NCBI GenBank assembly: GCA_900469475.1
Contig: UBXG01000005.1
Coordinates: 496,001 to 560,000 of the forward strand
Direction: 5' to 3'
DNA length: 64,000 nt
DNA from: Hyphomicrobiales bacterium
GTDB taxonomy: Bacteria; Pseudomonadota; Alphaproteobacteria; Rhizobiales; Rhizobiaceae
The notes under the pieces are model-generated. The model was given only the letters and a program-made list of their open reading frames with translations, searched no databases and was not told the DNA's origin. Position numbers and translations under genes: made by a program. Positions 1 to 7,874 of this stretch are shown in pieces. Position 1 is the stretch's first letter. Every line of letters begins with the position of its first letter.

Positions 1-548
1 GCGTTGGCGGGGTCCGCCGCGACCAGGGAAGTGGTGATCTCGGAGACCAGCGCCTTGGCATTGTGCGGATCGAGCCAGAGGTGAGTATCGAACTCGCCAT
101 GATCATGGTTGTGTCCATGGGCGTGATCGTCGCTGGCCTCATGCTCGTCGCCATCGTCATGCGGTTCGAAGGCGCCGCCTTCGCGGAACTTGAGTTTGGT
201 AATGCCGGGCGCATCGTCAAGCTCGACGATGGTGGCATTGGAACCGAGTGCGGCAAGCGGTTTTTGCAGGAAGGCTTCCATGCCCGGCCCAACCCAGAAG
301 ACCACTTTCGCCTCCTGAAGGCTGCGCGCATTCGAGGGCTTCAGCGCGTAGGTATGCGGCGAAGCAGCACCATCGACGATCAGATCCGGGGTGCCCACGC
401 CTTGCATGATGGCGGCGACTAACGAGTGGATCGGCTTGATGGAAACGACGACTTTCGGCGCATCGGCTGCGGTTGCGGTCGTACTGACGAGCAGGCCGGA
501 AAGGAGAAGTGAGGCCGCCACGGGAAGAAGAGTTTTTGCTGCGTTCAT
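1..548 (-). CDS. znuA: Zinc ABC transporter substrate-binding protein ZnuA (5' part; runs off the window)
   Basis: Periplasmic zinc-binding protein of the ZnuABC high-affinity uptake system. About 182 codons are present and the gene continues beyond base 1. The first ~28 residues form a signal peptide with a Lys near the start and a long hydrophobic stretch. The motif KPIHSLVA carries the first zinc-ligand His of the cluster A-I family. Around residues 125-155 lies a loop rich in His, Asp and Glu (for example HAHGHNHDHGEFDTH), the flexible zinc-collecting loop typical of ZnuA. It is transcribed divergently from znuC, and the two Zur-box-like sites lie between their starts. Identity is confident; only the C-terminal lobe cannot be seen. 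Confidence 0.93.
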   Translation of the reverse strand, partial: MNAAKTLLPVAASLLLSGLLVSTTATAADAPKVVVSIKPIHSLVAAIMQGVGTPDLIVDGAASPHTYALKPSNARSLQEAKVVFWVGPGMEAFLQKPLAALGSNATIVELDDAPGITKLKFREGGAFEPHDDGDEHEASDDHAHGHNHDHGEFDTHLWLDPHNAKALVSEITTSLVAADPAN

Positions 549-573
549 GCCAGAAATGCCCTTGAATGGGTCT

Positions 574-591
574 GTTATGTTATTACATCAA
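574..591. promoter_or_regulatory. Zur box-like palindrome 1
   Basis: The 18 bases GTTATGTTATTACATCAA match the enterobacterial Zur consensus GATATGTTATAACATATC at 13 of 18 positions. The site sits in the znuA/znuCB-zur divergent promoter region, 26 bp before the znuA start codon, so a zinc-loaded Zur dimer here would repress znuA and probably znuC too. The assignment is by consensus and context. Confidence 0.7.
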
Positions 592-594
592 TTG

Positions 595-609
595 CGTTAT
601 GCTATAACG
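595..609. promoter_or_regulatory. Zur box-like palindrome 2
   Basis: The 15 bases CGTTATGCTATAACG form a perfect inverted repeat (6-bp arms, 3-bp spacer). They share the TATGnTATAAC core of Zur boxes. The centre lies about 20 bp, two helical turns, from the first site, so dimers would bind on the same face. It lies 40 bp before the chosen znuC start. Confidence 0.65.
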
Positions 610-648
610 TGTGCGATAGCATGGCGCAATAGTGCAATTGGAAATTTC

Positions 649-1527
649 ATGCTTTCCTCCATCGACAGCAAGAGCCGTCCGCTCGTGTCGCTCCATGATG
701 TCGGCGTCCGACGCGGCGGCCGCTGGCTGGTGCGTGGGGTCGATTTCTCCGTGAGCCGGGGCGAGATCGTTACCCTGATCGGCCCTAACGGTTCCGGCAA
801 GTCGACCAGCGCCAAGACGGCAATCGGCGTCTTGAAGCCGGACGAAGGGCGCGTGGAGCGCATTGCCAATCTGAAGGTCGGCTATGTCCCGCAGAAGCTT
901 GCGATCGATTGGACCTTGCCGCTCAGCGTGCAGCGGTTGATGACACTGACGGGACCTTTGCCGGAGCGTGAGCTGATCGCGGCGCTGGAAGCCGTCGGCA
1001 TCGCGCATCTTGCCAAGGCCGAGGTGCAGCATCTTTCCGGCGGCGAATTCCAGCGGGCGCTGTTGGCGCGCGCCATCGCCCGCAAGCCCGACCTGCTTGT
1101 GCTGGACGAGCCCGTGCAGGGCGTGGATTTCAACGGCGAGATCGCGCTTTACGATCTCATCAAGTCCATCCGCAATTCACAAGGCTGCGGTATCCTGCTG
1201 ATTTCACATGATTTGCATGTCGTCATGGCGGCCACGGATACCGTGGTTTGTCTGAACGGCCATGTCTGCTGCCGCGGCACGCCGCAGACCGTCAGCCAGA
1301 GCCCGGAATATGTAAAGCTGTTCGGTACGCGGGCGGCACAATCCCTGGCGATCTACAGTCATCATCACGACCACACGCATCTACCGGATGGTCGCGTGCA
1401 ACATGCTGACGGCTCGATAACAGATCATTGCCATGCCGACGACGGCCACCACCATCATGAACATGACGATCATGGTCATGATCACAATCACAATCATGAC
1501 CACAGCAAGGGAGAACGCCATGTTTGA
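649..1527 (+). CDS. znuC: Zinc ABC transporter ATP-binding protein ZnuC
   Basis: Cytoplasmic ATPase that powers zinc import through ZnuB. The product is 292 residues from the ATG at 649. The reading frame is open further upstream, but that would place the coding sequence over the Zur boxes. Walker A (GPNGSGKST), the signature LSGGEFQR and Walker B (LLVLDEP) are all present in order, followed by the H-loop ISHDLHV. The last ~55 residues are an unusual His/Asp-rich tail (for example HHHHEHDDHGHDHNHNHDH) that probably binds zinc; E. coli ZnuC has no comparable tail as far as I recall. The end overlaps znuB by 8 bp, which suggests coupled translation. Confidence 0.95.
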   Translation: MLSSIDSKSRPLVSLHDVGVRRGGRWLVRGVDFSVSRGEIVTLIGPNGSGKSTSAKTAIGVLKPDEGRVERIANLKVGYVPQKLAIDWTLPLSVQRLMTLTGPLPERELIAALEAVGIAHLAKAEVQHLSGGEFQRALLARAIARKPDLLVLDEPVQGVDFNGEIALYDLIKSIRNSQGCGILLISHDLHVVMAATDTVVCLNGHVCCRGTPQTVSQSPEYVKLFGTRAAQSLAIYSHHHDHTHLPDGRVQHADGSITDHCHADDGHHHHEHDDHGHDHNHNHDHSKGERHV

Positions 1528-2347
1528 CGATTTCTTCCTGCGCGCCGTCGTGGCCGGCGTCGGGCTGGCGCTGACGACCGGGCCGCTCGGCTGCTTCATC
1601 ATCTGGCGACGCATGGCCTATTTCGGCGATACGATCTCACATTCGGCGCTGCTCGGCGTAGCGCTCTCGCTGCTGTTTCAACTGAACCTCACGCTGTCCG
1701 TCTTCGCGGTTGCGGCGCTCGTTTCGATCCTGCTCCTGTTCCTGCAGCGGCGGCAGGCGCTGTCGGCTGACGCGCTGCTCGGCATCCTCTCGCATGCGAC
1801 GCTGGCGATCGGCTTGGTCATCGTCGCCTTCATGAGCTGGGTGCGGATCGATCTCATTGCTTTCCTCTTCGGCGACATTCTGGCTGTCACCCAGTCGGAC
1901 ATTGCGGTGATATGGGGCGGCGGCATTCTCGTTCTTGCGGCGATTGCCTGGCTCTGGCGGCCCTTGCTGGCCTCGACCGTCAATCCCGAGCTTGCAGAGG
2001 CTGAAGGATTGCGGCCGGAGCGCGCGCGGCTGCTCTTCATGCTGCTGATGGCTGTGGTGATCGCAATCGCCATGAAGATCGTCGGTATCCTGCTTATCAC
2101 CGCACTGCTGATCATTCCCGCGGCCACCGCACGCCGCTTTGCCTCGACGCCGGAAACAATGGCGATCTTTGCGTCGCTGCTTGGCGCCATCGCCGTTGTC
2201 GGCGGGCTATTCGGGTCGCTACGCTATGACACGCCGTCCGGGCCGTCGATCGTCGTCGCGGCGCTCGTTCTATTTATCATCAGTCTGCTGCCCCTCGTTC
2301 GCAGGAGCGGCACGCCAGCGGCGCAACAGAGAGGACAGTCATCATGA
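1520..2347 (+). CDS. znuB: Zinc ABC transporter permease ZnuB
   Basis: Inner-membrane channel of the zinc importer, 275 residues, with about eight hydrophobic segments typical of the ABC-3 permease family. The start MFDDFFLRAVVAGVG is chosen because GGGAGAACGCC lies just upstream and because the earlier frame would be an out-of-phase reading of the His-rich znuC tail. The coding region overlaps znuC at its 5' end and zur by ATGA at its 3' end, so all three are one operon. Confidence 0.94.
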   Translation: MFDDFFLRAVVAGVGLALTTGPLGCFIIWRRMAYFGDTISHSALLGVALSLLFQLNLTLSVFAVAALVSILLLFLQRRQALSADALLGILSHATLAIGLVIVAFMSWVRIDLIAFLFGDILAVTQSDIAVIWGGGILVLAAIAWLWRPLLASTVNPELAEAEGLRPERARLLFMLLMAVVIAIAMKIVGILLITALLIIPAATARRFASTPETMAIFASLLGAIAVVGGLFGSLRYDTPSGPSIVVAALVLFIISLLPLVRRSGTPAAQQRGQSS

Positions 2348-2742
2348 CCACTCCGATGCTCACCAAGAACCAGTCTCTCGTTTTCGATATCCTGACCAAG
2401 GCAGAAGCGCCGCTCAGCGCCTATACCATTCTCGACAAGTTGCGCGATCAGGGCTTTCGCGCGCCGCTGCAGGTCTATCGCGCGCTGGACAAGCTGCTGG
2501 AATATGGCGTGGTGCATCGGCTCGAAAGCATCAATTCCTTCGTTGCCTGCGCCCATCCGCATGAGGATTGCCATAGCCATGGCCTCGTCGCCTTCGCCAT
2601 CTGCGAAAGCTGCGGCCAGGTGATCGAGTTTCACGATCACGAGGTAGATCATCGGCTGATGGACTGGCTGAAATCGCAAAAGTTCAAGGCGGAAAAATCG
2701 ACCATCGAAATTCGCGGTCATTGCGCCAATTGCGCGGCTTGA
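2344..2742 (+). CDS. zur: Fur-family zinc uptake regulator Zur
   Basis: Zinc-sensing repressor of 132 residues. An N-terminal winged helix (about residues 10-75, with the recognition region QVYRALDKLLEYGVV) is followed by a metal-binding dimerisation domain. Two CxxC motifs (CESC and CANC) form the structural zinc site, and the run CAHPHEDCHSH plus HDHEVDH supplies sensory ligands. Linkage to znuCB in one operon and the Zur boxes upstream make Zur the best reading over Fur or Mur. Autoregulation with the transporter genes is expected. Confidence 0.93.
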   Translation: MTTPMLTKNQSLVFDILTKAEAPLSAYTILDKLRDQGFRAPLQVYRALDKLLEYGVVHRLESINSFVACAHPHEDCHSHGLVAFAICESCGQVIEFHDHEVDHRLMDWLKSQKFKAEKSTIEIRGHCANCAA

Positions 2743-2792
2743 TCTACGAATCGCCGTTTATTTCATACTCGGCAAATAGTTATTAGAAATTT

Positions 2793-3323
2793 CTAATCCA
2801 ATCTTTTAAGATCGCGTGCGAAGCGCTGCCAGTTGGCGACATAGTTGCGGGCGGAGCGGCGCAGGCCTTCGATCGCGGCTTCATCCAGCGTGCGGATCGC
2901 TCTTGCCGGTGCGCCGACGATCAGCGAGCCATCCGGAAATTCCTTGCCTTCCGTGACAAGCGCATTGGCGCCGACGAGGCAATTGTTGCCGATCTTCGCG
3001 CCGTTCAGGATCGTTGCGCCCATGCCGATCAGGGAGTTGTTGCCGATGGTGCAGCCATGGATGATGGCATGATGGCCGATCGTGCAGCCTTCGCCGATGG
3101 TGGTCGGGTAGGCCGGATCGGTATGGACCATCGCGCCTTCCTGGATATTCGTGTCCTTGCCGATGACGATGGGTTCGTTGTCGCCGCGCAGCACTGCGCC
3201 GAACCAGATGCCGACATCTTCGCCGATTTCGACCTTGCCGATGACGCTGGCATCCGGCGCGATCCAATAGCGGCCCGGCTCGGGTGTTTTCGGCGTCGAG
3301 CCGGCAAGGGCGTAGAGCGGCAT
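2793..3323 (-). CDS. Gamma-carbonic anhydrase-like hexapeptide-repeat protein
   Basis: A 176-residue left-handed beta-helix protein of the YrdA/PaaY/CaiE group. Repeated (I/V)G-containing hexapeptides run from about residue 30 to 140. The three zinc-ligand His residues of gamma-carbonic anhydrases can be placed in MVHTDP and GHHAIIHG. The start at 3323 (MPLYALAG) is preferred because a GAGGAGG ribosome-binding site precedes it; a start 27 bases earlier would remove that. Whether it hydrates CO2 or acts as a metal-binding scaffold cannot be told from sequence. It lies just downstream of the FAA hydrolase gene on the same strand, 16 bp away, so they probably share a transcript. Confidence 0.88.
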   Translation of the reverse strand: MPLYALAGSTPKTPEPGRYWIAPDASVIGKVEIGEDVGIWFGAVLRGDNEPIVIGKDTNIQEGAMVHTDPAYPTTIGEGCTIGHHAIIHGCTIGNNSLIGMGATILNGAKIGNNCLVGANALVTEGKEFPDGSLIVGAPARAIRTLDEAAIEGLRRSARNYVANWQRFARDLKRLD

Positions 3324-3339
3324 GGTCGATCCTCCTCGG

Positions 3340-4035
3340 TCAGACGACATTCAGCACAAGATTGGCGACGCCATCGACGGCGCAGCTGATCCGATCACCG
3401 CGGGCAACGGGGCCGACGCCGGCGGGTGTGCCGGTCATGATGATATCGCCCGGCGCGAGCGTGAAGAGCTTGGAAAGCTCGGCGATGATCTCAGGCACCT
3501 TCCAGATCATCTGGGAGAGATCGCCCCTCTGCGCAGCCTCGCCATTGCGCATCAGCCAGATGCCGCCTTTGTCTGGATGGCCGACGTGGGTGGCGGGTAT
3601 GAGCGCGGAGATGGGTGCCGAATGATCGAAGGCCTTGCCGATTTCCCAGGGGCGGCCGAGCTTCTTGGCCTCGCCCTGCAGGTCACGACGGGTAAAATCA
3701 ATGCCGACGCCATAGCCATAGACGCAGTCGAGTGCCTGCTCTACCGGGATGTTCGTGCCGCCGCTACGCAACGCTACGACAAGCTCCACTTCGTGATGCA
3801 CGTCCGATGAAAGGGCGGGATAGGGAAAGTCGCGGGAGACCAGCAGATTGTCGGGGTTCTTTTGGAAAAAGAATGGCGGTTCGCGGGTAGGGTCATGACC
3901 CATCTCGATGGCGTGGTCGGCATAGTTGCGGCCGACGCAATAGACACGACGTACAGGGAAAAACTCGGTCTCACCTTCGATCGGCAGAAGGACAGGGGCG
4001 GGCGGCGGAATGACTGTCGTCAATGGGGCGTTCAT
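3340..4035 (-). CDS. Fumarylacetoacetate hydrolase family protein
   Basis: A 231-residue metal-dependent hydrolase of the FAH superfamily, resembling fumarylpyruvate hydrolase and acylpyruvase. Visible family features are the early VGRNYADHA motif, the metal ligands in HHEVELVVAL, the catalytic-loop segment FFFQKNPDN, and the closing GDIIMTGTPAGVGPV. It likely cleaves a C-C bond in an acylpyruvate or decarboxylates oxaloacetate; the precise substrate cannot be assigned. It is divergent from dusA and sits directly upstream of the carbonic-anhydrase-like gene. Confidence 0.9.
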   Translation of the reverse strand: MNAPLTTVIPPPAPVLLPIEGETEFFPVRRVYCVGRNYADHAIEMGHDPTREPPFFFQKNPDNLLVSRDFPYPALSSDVHHEVELVVALRSGGTNIPVEQALDCVYGYGVGIDFTRRDLQGEAKKLGRPWEIGKAFDHSAPISALIPATHVGHPDKGGIWLMRNGEAAQRGDLSQMIWKVPEIIAELSKLFTLAPGDIIMTGTPAGVGPVARGDRISCAVDGVANLVLNVV

Positions 4036-4178
4036 ATGGGCTTTCGAAACTCTTGTTCTTTCTCGAGAAGGCCTGTTGCCCTCCGACTCCGTCCGGGCAA
4101 ACTAGCATCATTGTGACTGCTACGAAAACTGGCCTTTTTGAGGGATTTGGTGTAGAGCGCGGATCAGAAAGGTTTCCC

Positions 4179-5192
4179 ATGTATAGCGATGCGCTGAAAA
4201 CTGGCCGCAAGATCTTTGCGGTTGCCCCGATGATCGACTGGACGGATCGCCATTGCAGATACTTGCATCGGCAGATGAGCCGGCATGCATTGCTCTATAC
4301 CGAGATGGTGGTGGCCGATGCGATCATTCACGGGCCGCGCGACCGGTTGCTGGGGCATGATGCTGCCGAACATCCTGTCGCGCTGCAGCTCGGCGGTTCC
4401 GATCCGGCCAAGCTTGCCGAGGCTTTGCGGATTGCTGAGGCGTATCATTATGACGAGATCAATCTCAATGTCGGCTGCCCGTCCGATCGCGTGCAGTCAG
4501 GCACCTTCGGCGCCTGCCTGATGCTGACGCCGGAGACGGTCGCATCCTGCATTGCGGCGATGAAGGCGGTTTCGAAGGCGCCTGTCACCGTGAAATGTCG
4601 GATCGGCGTCGATGAGCAGGAGCCGGAAGAGGCCTTGCCGGAGCTGATGACGCGCGTGCTCGATGCCGGTGCAGACGCGATCTGGATCCATGCCCGCAAG
4701 GCCTGGCTAAAGGGCCTGTCGCCGAAAGAGAACCGCGAAATACCGCCGCTTGATTATAACATCGTCTACCGCATGAAGCAGCGTTGGCCCGAGGTCTTCA
4801 TCGGCATCAATGGCGGCATTCAGACGCTGGATCAAGCCGAGGCGCATTTGGCTCACGTTGACGGCGTCATGCTCGGCCGCGCCGCCTATCAGAATGCCGC
4901 CATTCTCGCTGACGTCGACCATCGCTTCTTTGGCGAACCGGCTGCCGAGGCCGACTGGAACGGACTGCGCGACCGGATGATGGGTTATGTGGAGCGCCAC
5001 ATCGCCAACGGTGGCCGCCTGCAGCATGTCGCGCGGCACATGGTCGGCCTCTTCACCGGCTTGCCGGGCTCGCGCCGCTATCGCCAGATCCTGTCCACCG
5101 ACGCCAATAAGCCGGGGGCTGGGCCGGAGGTGATTGCGGCCGCCTTCGCGGCAGTGGATTTTGCCGGCGAGGGCGAACGGGTTAGCGCTTGA
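4179..5192 (+). CDS. dusA: tRNA-dihydrouridine(20/20a) synthase DusA
   Basis: FMN- and NADPH-dependent enzyme that reduces uridine 20/20a in the tRNA D-loop. The chosen ATG gives 337 residues, normal for DusA. Family hallmarks are APMIDWTDRHCR near the N-terminus, LQLGGSDP, the active-site region NLNVGCPSDRVQSGTFGACLM with its catalytic Cys, the IHARKAWLKGLSPKENR segment specific to DusA, and the FMN-phosphate loop NGGIQTL. Longer in-frame starts exist but would overlap the opposite FAA hydrolase gene. It is convergent with the cold-shock gene. Confidence 0.95.
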   Translation: MYSDALKTGRKIFAVAPMIDWTDRHCRYLHRQMSRHALLYTEMVVADAIIHGPRDRLLGHDAAEHPVALQLGGSDPAKLAEALRIAEAYHYDEINLNVGCPSDRVQSGTFGACLMLTPETVASCIAAMKAVSKAPVTVKCRIGVDEQEPEEALPELMTRVLDAGADAIWIHARKAWLKGLSPKENREIPPLDYNIVYRMKQRWPEVFIGINGGIQTLDQAEAHLAHVDGVMLGRAAYQNAAILADVDHRFFGEPAAEADWNGLRDRMMGYVERHIANGGRLQHVARHMVGLFTGLPGSRRYRQILSTDANKPGAGPEVIAAAFAAVDFAGEGERVSA

Positions 5193-5197
5193 GGGGG

Positions 5198-5226
5198 CCT
5201 ATCTCGCCCGCCAAGGGCGAGATAGG
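5198..5226. terminator. Hairpin at the dusA 3' end
   Basis: A perfect 12-bp inverted repeat (CCTATCTCGCCC / GGGCGAGATAGG, 5-base loop) begins 5 bp after the dusA stop. No T-tract follows on the plus strand, so it may act as an RNA-stabilising or Rho-assisted structure and not as a classical intrinsic terminator. Confidence 0.5.
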
Positions 5227-5270
5227 ACTCGAACCCGTTGCAAACCTCATCCAGCAAACGAAAAAAGATC

Positions 5271-5303
5271 AAACGAAAAACGGCGCGGTTTGCACCGCGC
5301 CGT
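5271..5303 (-). terminator. Intrinsic terminator of the cold-shock gene
   Basis: Read on the minus strand, a perfect 10-bp GC-rich stem (ACGGCGCGGT / ACCGCGCCGT at 5280-5303) with a 4-base loop is followed by a run of T residues. It lies 33 bp after the cold-shock stop codon. Confidence 0.85.
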
Positions 5304-5335
5304 CCGAAAACCTTATTCAGGCAGTCACCCGGGGC

Positions 5336-5548
5336 TTAGTTAGCCTGGATGTTGACAGCCTTCGGGCCCTTGCCCATGCGATCCGGCTCGGTGTCGAAGG
5401 TGACCTGCTGGCCTTCGCGCAGCGACTGGATGCCGGAAGCCTGAAGAGCGGAGATGTGGACGAAAACGTCCTTTGCGCCGCCGTCAGGAGTGATGAAACC
5501 AAAACCCTTGTCCTGGTTGAAGAATTTTACGGTGCCCTTGGTGGCCAT
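5336..5548 (-). CDS. Cold-shock domain protein (CspA family)
   Basis: A 70-residue single OB-fold nucleic-acid chaperone. RNP1 (KGFGFITP) and RNP2 (VFVHISAL) are intact, and the protein has the [11 protein letters not shown] start common to rhizobial Csp proteins. The ATG at 5548 is used since AGGA lies a few bases upstream and the family begins here. More than 400 bp without a gene lie upstream, consistent with a long regulated 5' leader, although I could not identify a defined cold-shock structure. Which of several rhizobial csp paralogues this is cannot be told. Confidence 0.95.
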   Translation of the reverse strand: MATKGTVKFFNQDKGFGFITPDGGAKDVFVHISALQASGIQSLREGQQVTFDTEPDRMGKGPKAVNIQAN

Positions 5549-6007
5549 GGGGGATAGTCCTTTACCCATCAGTCTTAGTTTATCCGGATGAACCCGGACG
5601 GCTTTGCTTCCGCAACATGCGAAAGCCAGTCGAGAAGTTCACGTACGGGGAAAGAACGTCTGCGCGGGTCGCGAAACCCAACCGCTGCCTGCCGCAAGCG
5701 GATCACCAAATCAGTCCAGTCACCGGCATGCAAATGCCCGAGCATGCATATGGGTGACAGGGTTTGTGGAAAAAGGCAAGAGGTGTTTTAGTCGGCAGCC
5801 TTAATGAAAGAGAAATCAATAGGTTGAAAGGCCATAGGTTCGATTTTTCGACGAATCTACTATTTTCGGACCATATAATGAGGATGCTTTCTATTCATGA
5901 AACGCAGTTCAAATTGCCTTCGCAGGGGCAGTCGTTGCGGGTCTTGCAACGTCCGTATTATTGCGAGGCTGAGAACTTCTCCTGCACCAGCGTCTGAGAC
6001 ACCGGCT
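5549..6007. other. Gene-free stretch upstream of the cold-shock gene
   Basis: About 460 bases without a credible coding region. It probably contains the promoter and 5' leader of the minus-strand cold-shock gene. The part around 5800-5960 is more AT-rich than its surroundings. I see no clear hairpin terminator for the cyclase gene that ends... upstream of it on the same strand, and no recognisable RNA gene. Confidence 0.4.
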
Positions 6008-7060
6008 TTAGCTCGGTGTAAACACCGCGCAAGGCTCGATTATCCCACGCAATTCATAATCCCCCAAGGACAGCAGCGGCATCGCCGTCTCGGATGCGAC
6101 CGATGCGGAAACGAGAATATTGCGTCCGAGCGGCTTGCAGAGGCCCTCCAGCCGGCTGACGAGGTTGACCGCGGGGCCGATCGCGGTAAAGTCCAGCCGA
6201 TCGGCAGCGCCGATGTTGCCCCAGAGCATGTCGCCGAAATGCAGCGCGACGCCAAAGGGGAGCAGCGGCAGGCCCTGGCTTGTCCGCGTCGCGTCGAGAT
6301 GCGCCATGCCGGCGCGGATGGCGGTGGCGGCGCGCAAGGCCGCCTCGCAGGCTTCCTTCGGTGTCCCGCTCATGGGGAAGATTGCCAGCACGCCATCGCC
6401 CATGAATTTCAGCACTTCGCCGCCGAAGGCATGCACGGCGCCGGCGACGCGGTCGAACCAAGCATCGAGTGCCGCGATCACGACGCTTGGTTCCGTCGCT
6501 TCGGAAAGAGCAGTGAAATCCCGCAGGTCGGCGCAGAGCAGGGCTGCGCGGATGGTCTCGCCGCTGTTGCGGCTGAGCGCGCCCGCCTGCACGCGCGCTG
6601 CACTTCTGCGGCCGAGATAGGCTTCGAGCAGGGTGGATAGGGTGGCGCGTGCGGCCAATCCCGCCAAAGGGGCTGCGGCAAATCGGGCGATCTCGCGCAG
6701 GTTTTCCGCTTCGGAGGTGCTGAACGGCCGGATGCTTGCCCAGGCAAGCACGGAATTGCCGGGCGCGATCCCGATCGTTTCCTCGCATATCGGGCCGAGA
6801 TCACCGAGCCAATCGCGACCGGCCTGTCCGAGCGCCGTGCCGGCGAAGCCGAGAGCTTCGGTCACCGCTCCGGTCTCGGCGCGCCAGAGCCATGTATGCT
6901 GCGTGATAATCGGATGCGGCGCGGCAAGCGTCAGCGCGCTGCCGGCAAGCGGGAGGCTGGCGGCCAATAGATGTCCGCCCAGATCGGCCAGGAAGCGTTC
7001 GGGGCTGGGCGAGGTGCCGGCTTCGTCGACCAGCCAGGCGAGGGGAGCGGGCAAATCCAT
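6008..7060 (-). CDS. Class III adenylate/guanylate cyclase
   Basis: A 350-residue soluble protein. The C-terminal cyclase homology domain spans about residues 165-335. Both metal-binding aspartates are visible, in LLCADLRDFTAL and in FMGDGVLAIF, and the FTAIGPAVNLVSRLE segment supplies the transition-state Asn/Arg pair. The N-terminal ~165 residues are a poorly conserved sensor-like region with no membrane segment. Rhizobia carry many such cyclases, so cAMP production is likely but the signal is unknown. Confidence 0.9.
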   Translation of the reverse strand: MDLPAPLAWLVDEAGTSPSPERFLADLGGHLLAASLPLAGSALTLAAPHPIITQHTWLWRAETGAVTEALGFAGTALGQAGRDWLGDLGPICEETIGIAPGNSVLAWASIRPFSTSEAENLREIARFAAAPLAGLAARATLSTLLEAYLGRRSAARVQAGALSRNSGETIRAALLCADLRDFTALSEATEPSVVIAALDAWFDRVAGAVHAFGGEVLKFMGDGVLAIFPMSGTPKEACEAALRAATAIRAGMAHLDATRTSQGLPLLPFGVALHFGDMLWGNIGAADRLDFTAIGPAVNLVSRLEGLCKPLGRNILVSASVASETAMPLLSLGDYELRGIIEPCAVFTPS

Positions 7061-7218
7061 GCGGCGATCATGCCATGACGCTTGCCGGCTGTCATCCGTG
7101 CCCGTGTGGCCATGCCAACGGCATTTGAAAGCAAAATGCCATAAGCAATGGCCGTCGCCGGGCGGTGATATCGCGGCTATCGAGCATCGAGCCCGATGAC
7201 GCCGCCCTTAAAACGTCA

Positions 7219-7674
7219 TCAGTTCCTGCCGTCGTGTCCACGCATGGGGTCGGGGCCAGGATCGCGTCCGGCGGCCACCGCTGCCATGCGGTCGAGATAA
7301 TGCGCCCAACCTTTTGCGTGCGCTTCACATTGTTCGACCGTCGGCAGGCCGGTATGGGTGAGGCGCACCAGCGTTCCGTCGGGTTGCTCGATCAGGTCGA
7401 TCTCCACAAGGCTCGATCCGGGAGGCACTTCCTCGCTGCCTTCCCAGCCGAAGCTATAGGCGAGGCGATGAACCGGCACGACTTCGCGGAAAGAGCCGCG
7501 CGCAAAACGGCTCCCAGTGACGTTGACGAGATAGATGCCGCCAGGCTCCGGCTCCGTCCGGGCTTCCGTGCCCATCCAACGCAGGATCTTTTCTGGATCA
7601 GTCAGCAGTGCGAATATTGCGGCAGGCGGCGCCGAGACATGGGTCTCGCGACGGACGATCAAAGGCTCGGACAT
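7219..7674 (-). CDS. SRPBCC / AHSA1-type START-like domain protein
   Basis: A 151-residue protein beginning MSEPLIVRRETHVSAPPAAIF, followed by FALLTDPEKILRWMG, the characteristic opening of the AHSA1 (activator of Hsp90 ATPase-like) branch of the SRPBCC fold. It likely binds a hydrophobic ligand. These genes often sit next to an ArsR regulator, but none is present here; a second SRPBCC gene with an ArsR partner does occur at 35.8-36.6 kb. The later Met start is preferred to a longer frame with no family similarity. Confidence 0.82.
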   Translation of the reverse strand: MSEPLIVRRETHVSAPPAAIFALLTDPEKILRWMGTEARTEPEPGGIYLVNVTGSRFARGSFREVVPVHRLAYSFGWEGSEEVPPGSSLVEIDLIEQPDGTLVRLTHTGLPTVEQCEAHAKGWAHYLDRMAAVAAGRDPGPDPMRGHDGRN

Positions 7675-7874
7675 CGGTCTTTCTCCCCAGCTTGCTATCG
7701 CTTCCCACCGGCCCGGTACGCGCTCAAGCGCCTTCCGTCTCCCCGTGGGCCTCCTCATATGATGCCATGTAGCGGTTACAGCCTCGTCAGCAAGGCATTG
7801 CTCCACGCTCGCAGGCCTCAGCCTTCATAAAATCGGCAGCACCGGGCGGCAGATATCCGACAATCGCGGCCGCC

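Noticed and set aside
5225..5250. tRNA-like GGACTCGAACCC after dusA
   Set aside because: It looks like the T-arm of a minus-strand tRNA, but the T-stem has only three pairs and no acceptor, D or anticodon arms can be folded around it.
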